From: Paractinoplanes brasiliensis
GTDB lineage: Bacteria; Actinomycetota; Actinomycetes; Mycobacteriales; Micromonosporaceae
Length of the DNA: 64,000 nucleotides
Direction of reading: 5' to 3'
Assembly: GCF_004362215.1 (NCBI RefSeq)
Contig: NZ_SNWR01000001.1
Coordinates: 1,426,001-1,490,000 of the forward strand
Shown here: piece after piece, positions 10,135 to 20,002 of the stretch
How the letters are laid out: each line of letters opens with the position of its first letter
Position numbering within the stretch: the first letter of the stretch is position 1
Program-made: the position numbers and the translations under genes
The notes under the pieces: model-generated
Told to the model about the DNA's origin: nothing
Seen by the model: the letters and a program-made list of their open reading frames with translations, nothing else
Databases searched by the model: none

Positions 10135-11028
10135 ATGAACGACACCTGGGGAATCTCCGGCCCGACCTTTCTCACATACTTCATCGCCGCCGGGGTGGCG
10201 ATCGCGATCATTGCCTCGTTCCACCGCCGCGCCTTGTTCCGCGGCGACCGCGGCGCCACGGTCGACAGCCTCGGCCCGCAGCAGGTGGCCTACCTCAACG
10301 GTGGGGACCGCCTCGCCGTCTACTCCTCGCTGGGCGGCCTGCGCGCGGCCGGCGCGATCGGCGCGGGCGCGGGCCGCACGCTCGTGCAGACCGGTCCGCT
10401 GCCGGCCGGTGTCACGCCGCTCGACAGCGCGATCTACAACGCCGCCGCCCGTGGGGTCCGCTCCCGCGACCTGCACGACGACCAGTGGGTGGCCTCGGCG
10501 CTGGAGCAGCTGCGTGATCGCCTGGAGCGCACCGGGCTGGCGGTCAGCGCGAGCCAGACCCGCGAGGCCCGGCTCTGGGCCCTCGGCGGCGTGGCCCTGG
10601 TCGTGGTCGGCATCGCCCGCATCGTGGCCGGGGCGAACAACAACAAGCCGGTCCTGTTCATGATCTTCGCGACGATCGCCGCGTTCGTCCTGACCCTGAC
10701 CCTGCTGCGCGGCCGCCGCTACGCCACCGACGCGGCGAACCGGTCCATGCGCGACCTTCGCCGCAAGCACGACCATCTGGCGCCCCGTCACAACCCCTCG
10801 TACGCGACCTACGGCGCCACGGGCGCGGCCATGGGCGTGGCCCTCTACGGCGGCGCGGCGCTGTACTCGATGGACCCGGCGTTCGCGGCCGAGGCCGAGG
10901 TCCAGCGCATCGCGGCCACGGGCGGCGCGTCGGGCGGCAGCGACGGCGGCAGCTCCAGCTCGTGCTCCGGTTCCTCCTCGTGCGGAGGCGGCGGCGGTTG
11001 CGGCGGCGGGGGCGGTTGCGGTGGCTGA
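10135..11028 (+). CDS. TIGR04222-type membrane protein with periodic Cys/Gly tail, likely MNIO substrate
   Basis: 297 residues. AGGAGGT eight bases before ATG 10135 fixes the start. Order: a membrane segment (about 12-29), a soluble segment (40-145) like the TIGR04222 domain, two further membrane segments (148-165 and 172-190), a basic region (RRKHDHLAPRHN), a Gly/Ala-rich segment, and a low-complexity tail from about 262. The tail has cysteines at 277, 283, 289 and 295, exactly six apart, spaced by Ser/Gly. TIGR04222 proteins are known to neighbour DUF692 genes. The next gene is a DUF692 enzyme starting inside this gene (8-bp overlap), so the tail is probably its substrate; that step is inference. 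Confidence 0.85.
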   Translation: MNDTWGISGPTFLTYFIAAGVAIAIIASFHRRALFRGDRGATVDSLGPQQVAYLNGGDRLAVYSSLGGLRAAGAIGAGAGRTLVQTGPLPAGVTPLDSAIYNAAARGVRSRDLHDDQWVASALEQLRDRLERTGLAVSASQTREARLWALGGVALVVVGIARIVAGANNNKPVLFMIFATIAAFVLTLTLLRGRRYATDAANRSMRDLRRKHDHLAPRHNPSYATYGATGAAMGVALYGGAALYSMDPAFAAEAEVQRIAATGGASGGSDGGSSSSCSGSSSCGGGGGCGGGGGCGG

Positions 11029-11857
11029 CCCCGTACGCGTTCAGACCACGTACGGGGTCGGGATCGGCTGGCGGCCCGAGATCGGCGGCTTCGTCGAGGG
11101 TCTGCCCGGTCTCCGGTTCGCCGAGGTGGTCGCCGAGTCCGTGCACGCACACGGGGACCTGCCACCCGGTCTGCGGGCGCTGCTCGACCGGGGCGTCACG
11201 GTGGTCCCGCACGGCGTACGGCTCTCGCTGGGCGGGGCCGAGGCGGTCGAACCCGCGCGGGTCGAGCACTTCGCGGCCGTGGCCGAGCGGCTCAACGCTC
11301 CCCTGGTCAGCGAGCACATCGCGTTCGTGCGGGCCGGGGGTGTCGAGGCGGGGCATCTGCTGCCCCTCCCCCGTACGCGGGAGGCTGTCGACGCCGTCGT
11401 CGCCAACGTCCGGCGCGTGCAGGCGGCGGTCGCGGTGCCGATCGCTCTCGAACCGATCGCCGCGCTGTTCGACTGGCCCGGCGACGAGCTGACCGAGGCC
11501 CAGTTCATCGGCGAGATCCTGGACCGTTCCGGGGCGATGCTGCTGCTCGACATCGCGAACGTGTACGCGAACGCGCGCAACCGCGGCGACGACCCGCTCG
11601 ACCTGCTCGACCAGCTGCCGCTCGACCGGGTCGCCTACGTGCACGTGGCCGGCGGCGCCGAACATCAGGGGCTCTACCACGACACCCACACCGACGCCGT
11701 CCCGCAGCCGGTGCTCGACCTGGTCGCCGAGCTGTGCGCCCGCCACCGGCCACCGGCGCTGATGCTCGAACGCGACGGCGACTACCCACCGGCGGCGGCG
11801 CTGGCCGCGGAACTGGACGCCATCGCCGGCGCCTCCGGCTACCCCACGGTCACATGA
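11021..11857 (+). CDS. DUF692 (MNIO) family iron-dependent oxidase
   Basis: 278 residues, GTG 11021. A TIM-barrel DUF692 protein of the multinuclear non-heme iron-dependent oxidative (MNIO) group, which includes MbnB and TglH, enzymes that modify cysteines in ribosomal peptides. Putative metal and active-site residues: PHGVRLSL (His64), SEHIAF (His99), GHLLPLP (His112), LEPIA (Glu144), LLLDIANVYANARN (Asp177, Asn180), VHVAG (His208), HDTHTD (Asp221, His223, Asp225) and LMLERD (Glu250). The gene overlaps the Cys-tail protein gene by 8 bp and its small partner by ATGA. The expected reaction is oxidation of tail cysteines, for example to heterocycles; the product cannot be predicted from sequence. 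Confidence 0.9.
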   Translation: MADPVRVQTTYGVGIGWRPEIGGFVEGLPGLRFAEVVAESVHAHGDLPPGLRALLDRGVTVVPHGVRLSLGGAEAVEPARVEHFAAVAERLNAPLVSEHIAFVRAGGVEAGHLLPLPRTREAVDAVVANVRRVQAAVAVPIALEPIAALFDWPGDELTEAQFIGEILDRSGAMLLLDIANVYANARNRGDDPLDLLDQLPLDRVAYVHVAGGAEHQGLYHDTHTDAVPQPVLDLVAELCARHRPPALMLERDGDYPPAAALAAELDAIAGASGYPTVT

Positions 11858-12291
11858 GCCTGGCCGAGCAGCAGGCCGCCCTGGTCGGGGCGCTGACGGC
11901 CGGCAAGCCGGTGCCCGCCGGGATCGACGGTGCGCGCTTCGAGGCGGCCCGCGTTGCCCTGTTGCGCAAGCGGGCGGGTGAGGTCGCCCGGCAGTGGCCG
12001 ATGCTGGCGGCCGGGTTCGGGGAACGCTGGAAGCGCGAGTTCGCCGGGTGGGCGGCGACACGCCCGACCCAGGGCTCGCTGCGCGACGGCTGGGACATGG
12101 CCCGCGAGCTGGCCGGCCGGGGGCTCCTGCCGTCCGTGGCCGCCGTCGAGCTGGCCGAACGCGAAGCCGCGTGGCGCTACGACGGTTCCTCCACGCCGGC
12201 GTCACGCCGGGGCCCCGCGCTGCGTTCCACCGGTGGCGCGGTGGCGCTGCAGGTGGCGGGCCGGGTCTGGATCCTGCGGGGCCGTTCCTGA
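11854..12291 (+). CDS. Probable MNIO partner protein
   Basis: 145 residues, start ATG 11854 overlapping the DUF692 stop (ATGA). The N-terminus (LAEQQAALVGALTAGKPVPAGIDGARFEAARVALLRKRAGEVARQWPMLAAGFGERW) is helical and resembles DUF2063-like partner proteins that bind the leader or substrate of MNIO enzymes. The C-terminal 50 residues end in a short beta region (GGAVALQVAGRVWILRGRS). It has no catalytic motif and probably presents the membrane protein's tail to the oxidase. Assignment rests on position, size and a weak sequence likeness. Confidence 0.65.
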   Translation: MSLAEQQAALVGALTAGKPVPAGIDGARFEAARVALLRKRAGEVARQWPMLAAGFGERWKREFAGWAATRPTQGSLRDGWDMARELAGRGLLPSVAAVELAEREAAWRYDGSSTPASRRGPALRSTGGAVALQVAGRVWILRGRS

Positions 12292-12378
12292 GGCCCGCGG
12301 CGTGAGCGGGTGGGAACCTGCCCGAGCCGGCCGACGCGGCCACCGCGGCGGCGTTGCGCCGGGCCTAGGATCGTACGC

Positions 12379-13128
12379 ATGGATCTCGGGCTCGCCGATC
12401 GTGTGTACGTCCTGACCGGAGCCTCGCGCGGGCTGGGGTTCGCCACGGCCCAGGCGCTGGTCGCCGACGGGGCCAAGGTGGTGATCTCGTCCCGCGACGA
12501 GAAGAACGTGACGGCGGCGGTCGAGTCGCTCGGCGGGGAGGGCCCCGCGGCCGGGGTGGTGGCCGACCTGGCAGATCCGGGTGCGGCGCGGGCCCTGGCC
12601 GACGCGGCGGTGGAACGGTTCGGCCGGTTCGACGGCGCGCTGATCTCGGTGGGCGGGCCGGCGCCCGGCACGGCGGCCGCGATGACCGACGAGCAATGGC
12701 GTACGGCGTTCGAGACGGTCTTCCTGGGCTCGGTCCGGGCCGCACGCGTGTTCGCGTCGGCGCTGCCCGAGGCCGGCGCGATCGGGTTGGTGCTCTCCAG
12801 CACGGTCAAGTCGCCCGTGCACGGGCTGGGCCTCTCCAACGGTCTGCGGCCCGGGCTCGCCATGGCGGCCAAGGACATGGCCGACGAGTACGCTCCCCGC
12901 GGCATCCGCGTCGTGAGCCTGTTGCCCGGCCGGATCCTCACCGACCGCAACCGTGAGCTGATCAAGTCGCCGGAGGAGGCCGCCGCGGTCGCCGAATCCA
13001 TCCCGATGCGCCGACTGGGCGAGCCCGCCGAGTTCGGGCGGGTCGCCGCGTTCCTGCTCTCCCCCGCCGCGAGCTACGTCACCGGCGTGACTGTCGCGGT
13101 CGACGGCGGCATGCTGCGTACGCTGTGA
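12379..13128 (+). CDS. SDR-family oxidoreductase without canonical YxxxK
   Basis: 249 residues. A Rossmann fold with TGASRGLG (NAD(P)-binding), VVADLADPG and ISVGGPAPG. After the catalytic serine region (VLSSTVKS), the usual YxxxK is replaced by SNGLR (LGLSNGLRPGLAMAAKDMADEYAPRGIRV); a subgroup annotated as 3-oxoacyl-ACP reductases shares this change. The C-terminus (GRILTDRN, AAFLLSPAASYVTGVTVAVDGGM) is typical. The substrate is unknown. It is preceded by an 87-bp gap after the MNIO cluster and is probably not part of it. Confidence 0.88.
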   Translation: MDLGLADRVYVLTGASRGLGFATAQALVADGAKVVISSRDEKNVTAAVESLGGEGPAAGVVADLADPGAARALADAAVERFGRFDGALISVGGPAPGTAAAMTDEQWRTAFETVFLGSVRAARVFASALPEAGAIGLVLSSTVKSPVHGLGLSNGLRPGLAMAAKDMADEYAPRGIRVVSLLPGRILTDRNRELIKSPEEAAAVAESIPMRRLGEPAEFGRVAAFLLSPAASYVTGVTVAVDGGMLRTL

Positions 13129-13228
13129 AGCCCACGCGGGCCGAGCCGGCGGCCGCACGCCCACTACACGGTGGAAACGCTGGGCGCGGCCTGTGCGGAA
13201 CTACGCGCGGCTTCGCTACGGTCGTCGG

Positions 13229-13786
13229 ATGACTACTCAGATCAGCACGTTGATGGCGGCGGCGGCTGAGCGGACGGTCCCGGTCGTGCGGGGTGTCCGC
13301 GACGAGCAGCTCGACGATGCCACGCCGTGTGCCGAGTTCCGGGTGCGTGACCTGCTCAACCACCTCTTCCAGGTGGTGGTCGTGTTCCAGGGAGCCGCGC
13401 GACGGGAGCCGCTCGACATGAGCAACACGCCCGACTCGATCGCCGAGGGCTGGCGGGACAGATTCGCCGACGAGACCGAGCGCATGATCGCGGCCTGGTC
13501 GGATCCGGATGCGCTCGAAGGCGTTTCCGCCGGCGCGGGTCTGCCGCAGGCGATGGTCGGGAACCTGGCTCTGGCCGACCTCACCATCCACGGCTGGGAT
13601 CTGGCCACGGCGACCGCCCAGCCGTACACGCCCCACGACGGCGCGGTCGAGGCTCTGCTGCCGTTCATGGAGCAGATGGCCCCGACCGGCCGCAAGCTGG
13701 GCGCTTTCAAGAACGAGGTCGTCGAGGCCCCGCCCGGCGCGGGCGAGTTCGAACAGCTGCTCGCCCTCAGCGGCCGCAAAGCCTGA
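13229..13786 (+). CDS. TIGR03086-type DinB/MDMPI metal-binding protein
   Basis: 185 residues from ATG 13229. It has DATPCAEFRVRDLLNHL and LADLTIHGWDLATAT, the helix-bundle histidine motifs of the TIGR03086 branch of the DinB/maleylpyruvate-isomerase superfamily, actinobacterial proteins thought to bind a metal and use mycothiol. No reaction can be named. It is a single gene, convergent with the ABC exporter gene. Confidence 0.85.
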   Translation: MTTQISTLMAAAAERTVPVVRGVRDEQLDDATPCAEFRVRDLLNHLFQVVVVFQGAARREPLDMSNTPDSIAEGWRDRFADETERMIAAWSDPDALEGVSAGAGLPQAMVGNLALADLTIHGWDLATATAQPYTPHDGAVEALLPFMEQMAPTGRKLGAFKNEVVEAPPGAGEFEQLLALSGRKA

Positions 13787-13801
13787 CCGCGGGCGTCGGC
13801 T

Positions 13802-15733
13802 TCACGGCTCGATCTGGCCCGCCGGCACGGTCACGATCTCGACGTCGTCGCCGTAGGGCCGCCCGGGTGAGCCGCCGGCGAACTGGGTGCGGTAGAGCTC
13901 GGCGTAAAGACCGCCCGCCGCCACCAGTTCCTCGTGCCGCCCACGCTCGACCACGCGGCCCGCGTCGAGCACCAGGATCTGGTCGGCGTCGCGCACCGTC
14001 GACAGGCGGTGGGCGATGACCAGAGCCGTGCGCCCCTCGAGCGCCGTGGCCAAGGCCCGCTGCACAGCCGCCTCGGACTCGCTGTCGAGGTGGGCCGTGG
14101 CCTCGTCGAGCACCACGATCGACGGCTTCTTGAGCAGCAGCCGGGCGATGGCCAGCCGCTGTTTCTCACCGCCCGAGAAGCGGTAACCCCGCTCGCCGAC
14201 GACCGTCTCGAGCCCGTCGGGCAGTGCGGCCACCAGATCGGCCACCTGGGCGCCGCGCAACGCCTCCCACATCTCGTCGTCGGTCGCGCCGGGACGGGCG
14301 TACCGCAGGTTCTCGGCGATGGTCTCGTGGAACAGATGCGCGTCCTGGGTGACGACGCCGATCGTGTCACGCAGGGAATCGAGGGTCGTGTCACGCACGT
14401 CGATCCCGTCGATGCGCACGGCGCCCGAGGTGACGTCGTAAATGCGCGAGACCAGCATCGATGTCGTCGACTTGCCCGCGCCCGACGGGCCGACCAGCGC
14501 CACCAGCTGCCCCGGTTCGACGGTGAAGCCGACGCCGCGCAGCACGGGGGCGTTCTCCGTACGGTCGAGGGTGGCAACGTCTTCCAGGGTGGCCAGCGAC
14601 ACCTCGCTCGCGCTGGGGTAGCGGAAATGCACGTCGTCGAACTCGATACGCCCCGCCCCGGACGGCAGCGCCACGGCGCCGGGACGTTCCTCGATGCCGG
14701 GTTTCAGGTCGAGCACCTCGAAGACACGGTCGAACGAGACGAGGGCGCTCATCACGTCGACCCGCACGTTGCTGAGCGCGGTGAGCGGGCCGTAGAGCCG
14801 GGTGAGCAGCAGCGCCAGCGTGACGACGGTGCCCGCGGTGACGCTGCCGGTGACCGCGAGCCAGCCGCCCAGCCCGTAGGTCAGGGCCTGGGCCAGCGAC
14901 GCGACCAGCAGCATGGCCACGAAGAACGTGCGCGAATACATGGCCTGCTGCACGCCGATGTCGCGGACGCGGGTGGCCCGCTCGCCGAACCGGGACGCCT
15001 CGGCCCCGGGGCTGCCGAACAACTTGACCAGCATCGCGCCGGCGACGTTGAACCGCTCGGTCATCGTCGCGTTCATCTTGGCGTCCAGGTTGTACGACTC
15101 GCGGGTGATCTCGGCCAGGCGTTTGCCGACCCGGCGGGCCGGGATGATGAACAGCGGCAGCATCACCAGCGACAACGACGTGATCTGCCAGGACAGGCTG
15201 AACATGACCCCGGCCGTGAGCACCAGCTGGATGACGTTGCTGACCACACCGGACAGCGTCGAGGTGAAGGCCCGCTGCGCGCCCATGACGTCGTTGTTGA
15301 GGCGGCTGACCAGGGCGCCCGTCTGGGTGCGGGTGAAGAACTGCAGGGGCATGCGCTGCACGTGGTCGTAGACCTGGGTGCGCAGGTCGAGGATGATGCC
15401 CTCGCCGATGCGCGCCGAATACCACCGCTGGGCGAGGGAGAGGAACGCGTCGGCGACCGCGAGAACGGCGATCGCGACGGCGAGCTTCATGATTGTGCCG
15501 GCCGCGTCCGGGGCGGCGCCGGTGATGGCGTTGACCACGTGCCCGGCCAGCAGCGGTGTCGCGACCCCGATGCCGGCCGCGAGCACCACGGTGACCAGGA
15601 ACACGACGATGTCGCGGCGGTAGGGCCGGGCGAAACGCAGGATCCGCCGGGTGGTGCCCCGGCGGAGGCGGTGTTCGGCCACCCGGTCCGAGTTCTGGAG
15701 CGAGCGCAGCATGGACCAGCTGGACATGCTCAT
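13802..15733 (-). CDS. ABC transporter, fused permease/ATPase (MDR-type half transporter)
   Basis: 643 residues. The N-terminal membrane domain (about residues 55-330) has six hydrophobic segments with the exporter motif YDHVQRMPLQFFTRTQTGALVSRLNNDV. The ATPase has Walker A GPSGAGKST, Q-loop VTQDAHLFHET, signature RFSGGEKQRLAIARLL, Walker B SIVVLDEATAHLD and H-loop VIAHRLSTV. It acts as a dimer in lipid or drug export. ATG 15733 is chosen because GGGAGGTG lies a few bases upstream; an in-frame extension to 15802 lacks such a site. It lies 87 bp after the crotonase gene on the same strand. Confidence 0.93.
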   Translation of the reverse strand: MSMSSWSMLRSLQNSDRVAEHRLRRGTTRRILRFARPYRRDIVVFLVTVVLAAGIGVATPLLAGHVVNAITGAAPDAAGTIMKLAVAIAVLAVADAFLSLAQRWYSARIGEGIILDLRTQVYDHVQRMPLQFFTRTQTGALVSRLNNDVMGAQRAFTSTLSGVVSNVIQLVLTAGVMFSLSWQITSLSLVMLPLFIIPARRVGKRLAEITRESYNLDAKMNATMTERFNVAGAMLVKLFGSPGAEASRFGERATRVRDIGVQQAMYSRTFFVAMLLVASLAQALTYGLGGWLAVTGSVTAGTVVTLALLLTRLYGPLTALSNVRVDVMSALVSFDRVFEVLDLKPGIEERPGAVALPSGAGRIEFDDVHFRYPSASEVSLATLEDVATLDRTENAPVLRGVGFTVEPGQLVALVGPSGAGKSTTSMLVSRIYDVTSGAVRIDGIDVRDTTLDSLRDTIGVVTQDAHLFHETIAENLRYARPGATDDEMWEALRGAQVADLVAALPDGLETVVGERGYRFSGGEKQRLAIARLLLKKPSIVVLDEATAHLDSESEAAVQRALATALEGRTALVIAHRLSTVRDADQILVLDAGRVVERGRHEELVAAGGLYAELYRTQFAGGSPGRPYGDDVEIVTVPAGQIEP

Positions 15734-15820
15734 CTCGTCACCTCCCGGGCGTGTCAGAACGAACCAGCGGGCAGCCCAGAGTCTGCCCGCCGGGTATGAC
15801 AACTTCCGGTGGTGAGGAGA

Positions 15821-16606
15821 CTATTCCGTCAGATCTCGCAGCCTGCGGGTCTGCGCCTCACGTTCGGCGCGGTCCTGCTCCTCGTACGACCGTTGACCGG
15901 CCCCGGCCAGCAGCGCCTTGATCTCGGCGACCGCGCCCCGGTCGGCCGCCAGCACGGCGGCGGCCAGGTCGGACACGGCGGCGGTGAGATCGGCCCCCGG
16001 CACCACGGCCGTGGCCAGTCCCAGCGACAGGGCCTCGTCGGCCGGGATGCGCCGGCCGGTCAAACAGATCTCCAGGGCCCGCGACGCCCCGACGAGCTCG
16101 GTGAGCCGTTTCGTGCCGCCCAGATCGGGAACCAGCCCGAGAGTCACCTCGGCCATCGAGAACTTCGCATCATCGGCGAGAACGCGCATGTCGCAGTTGA
16201 GCGCGAGTTGGAATCCGGCGCCGATCGCGTGTCCCTGTACCGCCGCGATCGTCACGATGGAGGGGTTGCGCAGCCAGGTGAACGCCGACTGGAAGCCGGC
16301 AATGCGATCCGCGCACTCCTCGGGCGACAACTGCGAAAGCTTCGCAAGTGAAGAATCGCCTTGGCCGCGTGCGACCGACAGATCCAGGCCGGCGGAAAAG
16401 GAGCGTCCGTCGCCCCGGACAATGACGACTCGAACGTCCCCCGTTAATTTCCGGGAAATGTTCGAGAGCTCGGCCCACATGGCCGGGGTCTGCGCATTGA
16501 GCACCTCGGGCCGGGACAACGTCACCGTTGCCACCGGCCCGTCCAGGTCGTAGCGAACGCCCGACTCGTCGGCGGGGAGGCCGGGTGCGGCGTCGCCGGC
16601 CGTCAC
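15821..16606 (-). CDS. Enoyl-CoA hydratase/isomerase (crotonase) family protein
   Basis: 261 residues. Crotonase motifs: GRSFSAGLDLS, AVQGHAIGAGFQLALNCDMRVLADDAKFSMAEVTLGLVPDLGGTKRL; Glu in SMAEVTLG is at a catalytic position. It acts on acyl-CoA thioesters, probably in fatty-acid degradation; the exact substrate is unknown. GTG 16606 overlaps the stop of the Gbn-like gene (GTGA), so translation is coupled. Confidence 0.9.
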   Translation of the reverse strand: MTAGDAAPGLPADESGVRYDLDGPVATVTLSRPEVLNAQTPAMWAELSNISRKLTGDVRVVIVRGDGRSFSAGLDLSVARGQGDSSLAKLSQLSPEECADRIAGFQSAFTWLRNPSIVTIAAVQGHAIGAGFQLALNCDMRVLADDAKFSMAEVTLGLVPDLGGTKRLTELVGASRALEICLTGRRIPADEALSLGLATAVVPGADLTAAVSDLAAAVLAADRGAVAEIKALLAGAGQRSYEEQDRAEREAQTRRLRDLTE

Positions 16607-16830
16607 GCCTTCTTGCGGCGACGTGCGCCACCACGCTGGCGGAGCTGCACGCCGGACTCGGTCAGCACGCGGTGCACGAATCCGTAGGAACGACCGGTCG
16701 ATGCGGCGAGTGCGCGAATGCTCTCTCCGCCGGTGTAACGCTTGACCAGATCCTTCGCTAACGACTGGCGCTCGCTGCCGACGATTCGGCGACCCTTCTC
16801 AGTGCTGGTGGCTGTGCCCGTGGCTGGCAT
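16603..16830 (-). CDS. gbn: Small HTH nucleoid-associated protein, Gbn-like
   Basis: 75 residues: MPATGTATSTEKGRRIVG..., one HTH (ESIRALAASTGRSYGFVHRVLTESGVQL) and a basic tail (RQRGGARRRKKA). It fits the small actinobacterial nucleoid protein Gbn (Streptomyces SCO1839), reported to bind GATC-centred sites; identity is from recalled likeness, not alignment. GAGGA six bases upstream supports ATG 16830. It overlaps the crotonase gene by GTGA. Confidence 0.75.
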   Translation of the reverse strand: MPATGTATSTEKGRRIVGSERQSLAKDLVKRYTGGESIRALAASTGRSYGFVHRVLTESGVQLRQRGGARRRKKA

Positions 16831-17278
16831 CTTGAATCCTCACGTCCCAGACTGTGCGGTTCATACGGTCTCACCTATTAGACCGCCTCCAACGATCATG
16901 CGCTAGGTATCCAGGCCTAGCCAACGTGCCCATTTATCACTGTCAGGAACTTGACGATGACCACGCCCATCAATGTCAGACTGTTAACACACGTTAGGGC
17001 GGCAACGTTTCAAGACGAACGGCGACTCCGCGCTCCGTTTCCCCAAGACCATCGATCACCTGCGAAAACGCGCGGCCGGGAAGCGCCGGCGACCAGACAT
17101 GACGCAGCGTCGATACGGCCCCTACCGTCCGCTGCCACCCCCGGCGTGCCAACTTCGGGACGCCGGGAGCGATGTCCGGCCTGCCCGCAAACGCCCGAAC
17201 GTCGCACTGTCTGTGTGGGCACTGGTTGACAACAAACGATGGTGATGATTCGCGGATCACGCACACACCCGCGGGGCG
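16831..17278. other. Gene-free region upstream of gbn, with an inverted repeat
   Basis: 448 bp between the gbn start and the ABC-F stop. No convincing gene: short frames here are arginine/serine-rich and lack ribosome sites. CGGTCT (16866-16871) and AGACCG (16880-16885) form a 6-bp inverted repeat with 8-bp spacing, 36-55 bp upstream of gbn, a possible operator. CTAGG/CCTAG arms lie at 16903-16920, and a GATC at 16894 might be a Gbn target. Confidence 0.5.
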
Positions 17279-18879
<1,601 letters not shown>

Positions 18880-18883
<4 letters not shown>

Positions 18884-19002
18884 GGGTGAAAGCTCGCTCT
18901 CGGGAAGATAAGGCTGACTCCGGGCACACGAAAACGCCGACGCGAGGTGTTCTCCGGGTCGGCGCGGGACAGGTCAGTCTTCGCAGAGCAGCACCCGGCC
19001 AT
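18880..19002 (-). CDS. Possible 40-codon leader ORF of the ABC-F gene
   Basis: ATG 19002 opens MAGCCSAKTDLSRADPENTS... and ends at a TGA that overlaps the ABC-F start codon (ATGA, 18883-18880). No ribosome site lies close to the ATG, and a TAGTAT -10-like element overlaps it, so the frame may not be translated from this codon. It spans the terminator-like hairpin at 18931-18964, as in attenuated antibiotic-responsive ABC-F genes. Confidence 0.35.
18931..18964 (-). terminator. Intrinsic terminator-like hairpin in the ABC-F leader
   Basis: On the minus strand CGCCGAC (18964-18958) pairs with GTCGGCG (18941-18935), with an inner GAG/CTC pair, and TTTT follows immediately (18934-18931). It lies about 50 nt before the ABC-F start. 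Placed in a leader, it would act as an attenuator. Confidence 0.55.
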
Positions 19003-19099
19003 ACTACCGGGCGGGTCCGGCTACCTCCCAACCGATTAACGATCAAGATCATCGGGTACCCAGCGCACACCCTTCGCCGCACGGCCCAGTGAGGATGAG

Positions 19100-20002
19100 A
19101 TGGAACTCAACGAGAACGCCGACATCGATACCAGTCAGGTCGAGGACCGGCGGGGCTCCGGCGGCGGTGGCGGCGGCCTGGGCGGGCTGCCCATCCCGAT
19201 CGGCGGCGGCGGCCTCGTCGGCATCATCATCACGATCGTGATCGCGGTAGCCGGCGGCTACTTCGGCTTCAACCAGCTCGGCGGCGGCAGCGAGACCGGC
19301 GACAACACGAACATCACCCAGGAGTGCTCGCAGCAGGGCGCCCTCGACAAGCTCGAGTGCCGCAACGTGCTCTACATCAACTCGATCCAGGCGTACTGGC
19401 GGACCGCCACGCCCGAGAACTTCAACATCGAGTACCAGCCGGCCAAGACGGTCATCTTCTCGCAGCGGGTGAACACGGCCTGCGGCGCGGCCGACTCGGG
19501 CGTCGGGCCGTTCTACTGCCCCGCCGACAACAACGTGTACATCGACCTGACCTTCTATCAGGTGCTGTCCAAGCAGCTGGGCGCGCCGGGCGAGTTCGCC
19601 CAGCCGTACGTGCTGGCCCACGAGTACGGCCACCACATCCAGGACATCACCGGCACCGAGGCCAAGATGCGCCGGGCCCAGCAGGGCGCCTCCGCGTCGG
19701 AGAAGAACGCGCTGTCGGTCAAGCTCGAACTGCAGGCCGACTGTTACGCCGGCGCGTGGGCCAAGGCGGCCACCGCGACCACCGACCAGGACGGCGACAA
19801 GATCTTCAAGAGCCTCACCCAGCAGGACATCCAGGAGGGCATCCAGACGGCCGGGCAGATCGGCGACGACGTCCTGCAGAAGCGCGGCGGCAACCCGGTC
19901 AACCCGGAGGAGTTCACGCACGGCACGGCGGCGCAGCGGCAGCAGGCCTTCAGCAAGGGCTACGAATCGGGCTCGCCCAAGAGCTGCGCGACGTCGTTCT
20001 AG
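19100..20002 (+). CDS. Neutral zinc metallopeptidase (YpfJ family)
   Basis: 300 residues. A Gly-rich N-terminus, one membrane anchor (GIIITIVIAVAGGYFGF, about 43-60), then an extracytoplasmic domain with the zinc motif HEYGHH (near residue 174), LELQADCYAGAWA carrying the third ligand, and paired cysteines. This is the YpfJ/PF04228 putative neutral zinc peptidase family; substrates are unknown. GAGGATGAG precedes ATG 19100. Confidence 0.92.
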   Translation: MELNENADIDTSQVEDRRGSGGGGGGLGGLPIPIGGGGLVGIIITIVIAVAGGYFGFNQLGGGSETGDNTNITQECSQQGALDKLECRNVLYINSIQAYWRTATPENFNIEYQPAKTVIFSQRVNTACGAADSGVGPFYCPADNNVYIDLTFYQVLSKQLGAPGEFAQPYVLAHEYGHHIQDITGTEAKMRRAQQGASASEKNALSVKLELQADCYAGAWAKAATATTDQDGDKIFKSLTQQDIQEGIQTAGQIGDDVLQKRGGNPVNPEEFTHGTAAQRQQAFSKGYESGSPKSCATSF

